A stretch of 64,000 nucleotides of DNA from NCBI RefSeq assembly GCF_018614915.1, contig NZ_JAGGNU010000056.1:124001-188000 (forward strand). Reading direction: 5' to 3'. The position numbers and the translations under genes were made by a program. Of this stretch, positions 63,437 through 64,000 are shown in pieces (position 1 is the first letter of the stretch; each line of letters begins with the position of its first letter). The DNA is from Variovorax paradoxus. GTDB lineage: Bacteria; Pseudomonadota; Gammaproteobacteria; Burkholderiales; Burkholderiaceae_C. The notes under the pieces are model-generated. The model made no database searches and had not been told where the DNA came from. It worked only from the letters and a program-made list of their open reading frames with translations.

Positions 63437-64000
63437 CTATGACGTGACGATCGCTTGGCCTCCAGGATGTCGCACGGCCCTTCCCAGGGCGTGAAGCACC
63501 GGAAGGGCCGCCAGCGCCGCGGTCAGATGCTTGAGGGTGTGGCCCGATACCAGCTGCTGCGTCGCGTCGTAGATCGCGTGGTCCGACAACTCGAACAGCT
63601 TGGCCAGGCCGTAGAAGAAGATCACCCAGCCCAGCTTGAGCCCGATGGCGCCACTTGCCGGTTTGGCGAGCGCCAGCGCCAGGACCAGCGCCATGCCCCC
63701 GTACTGGACCAGTGCCCACGGCAGCACGTTCCCGGTTTCGTGATGGACGCCCACTGCCAACAGCCCCCCGGCCAGCATGAACCAGGCCGCCGGCCAACCC
63801 GCGCGCGCACTCACCCGGTCGCAAACCGCAACACCCAGGATGCCGGCGAACGCGACCGCCATGCCGGCACGGTCTGCGGCCAGCCGCAGGTCCGCGGGCT
63901 GCAAGTGATAGAAAACCGAGCCCGCGGCGGTGAGGATCAGCCCCGCGAAGAACATCCAGGCGCAATCGAATGCGTTGTGGGGAAGCTGGCTCGCGGGTTG
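63437..64000 (-). CDS. ceramidase-like family membrane protein, N-terminus beyond right edge
   Basis: The frame is open to base 64000, so the N-terminus is outside the window. ATG 63955 is internal: the preceding codons continue as HNAFDCAWMFFAGLILTAAGSVFYHLQPADLRLAADRAGM. At least six membrane helices are seen. The block GSVFYHLQPADLRLAADR resembles the His/Asp site of ceramidase/CREST-like membrane hydrolases. That is a pattern match only, and the family is uncharacterised in bacteria. A later His pair (SDHAIYDATQQ, GHTLKHLTAA) fits the same idea. Confidence 0.65.
   Translation of the reverse strand, partial: QPASQLPHNAFDCAWMFFAGLILTAAGSVFYHLQPADLRLAADRAGMAVAFAGILGVAVCDRVSARAGWPAAWFMLAGGLLAVGVHHETGNVLPWALVQYGGMALVLALALAKPASGAIGLKLGWVIFFYGLAKLFELSDHAIYDATQQLVSGHTLKHLTAALAALPVLHALGRAVRHPGGQAIVTS

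Overview
The window is GC-rich, densely packed bacterial chromosome. Genes commonly overlap by 4 bases (ATGA), and the protein families match Comamonadaceae (Burkholderiales, Betaproteobacteria). Variovorax or a close relative is my best guess. This rests on the fused degenerate RibBX, the dnaE, tol and rib gene content, an intergenic GC-rich repeat typical of that family, and several orphan periplasmic binding proteins. There is no rRNA, CRISPR array, insertion sequence or prophage. One tRNA (Gly, CCC anticodon) is present.

Layout. 1-4908: an AsmA-like DUF748 gene cut by the left edge, a lytic transglycosylase behind a good sigma-70-type promoter, then glyA-nrdR. 4913-11512 (minus): a type IV pilus minor-pilin operon fimT-pilV-pilW-pilX-pilY1-pilE. 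11713-19595 (plus): ribD-ribE-ribBX-ribH-nusB, an aminotransferase, then ybgC-tolQRA. 19608-23108 (minus): dnaE, divergent from trhO. 23959-27817: a four-gene pirin/quinone-oxidoreductase/DoxX operon divergent from a LysR regulator. 27872-30590: an FAD oxidoreductase, gluQ and trmB. 31274-39515 is the most unusual part. It holds a binding protein with two compensating frameshifts, a PhnZ-like HD-domain protein, an adducin-like class II aldolase, an ATP-citrate-lyase-like pair (431 and 907 aa) and a citrate-type MFS symporter. 39499-41584: small uncharacterised genes around a DUF6502 gene. 41672-45666: two orphan binding proteins, dadA and a panE-like gene. 45787-49134 (minus): alaS and a VapC/Phd-type toxin-antitoxin pair with a palindromic operator. 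49187-53853: a DUF2784 gene, a JmjC-like gene and a TetR-controlled redox module. 53916-60184: tRNA-Gly, FHA and Rnk genes and a cytochrome c/terminal oxidase cluster with a fused subunit I+III. 60267-64000: an MmcB-like gene broken by an in-frame TGA, an EF-G-like GTPase and a membrane protein cut by the right edge.

The best candidate for an undescribed system is 32530-39515. Five co-directional genes could import a tricarboxylate or related acid, activate it with ATP and CoA, and cleave it, with an O2-dependent diiron HD enzyme and an aldolase-fold protein acting on the same substrate or product. The large subunit keeps its phospho-His and two lyase residues, but by my alignment it has Gln where ATP-citrate lyase has a catalytic His. 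The HD protein keeps all six metal ligands but not the PhnZ substrate-lid Glu. Both changes suggest a substrate other than the textbook ones. All family assignments come from reading motifs; no database search was run.
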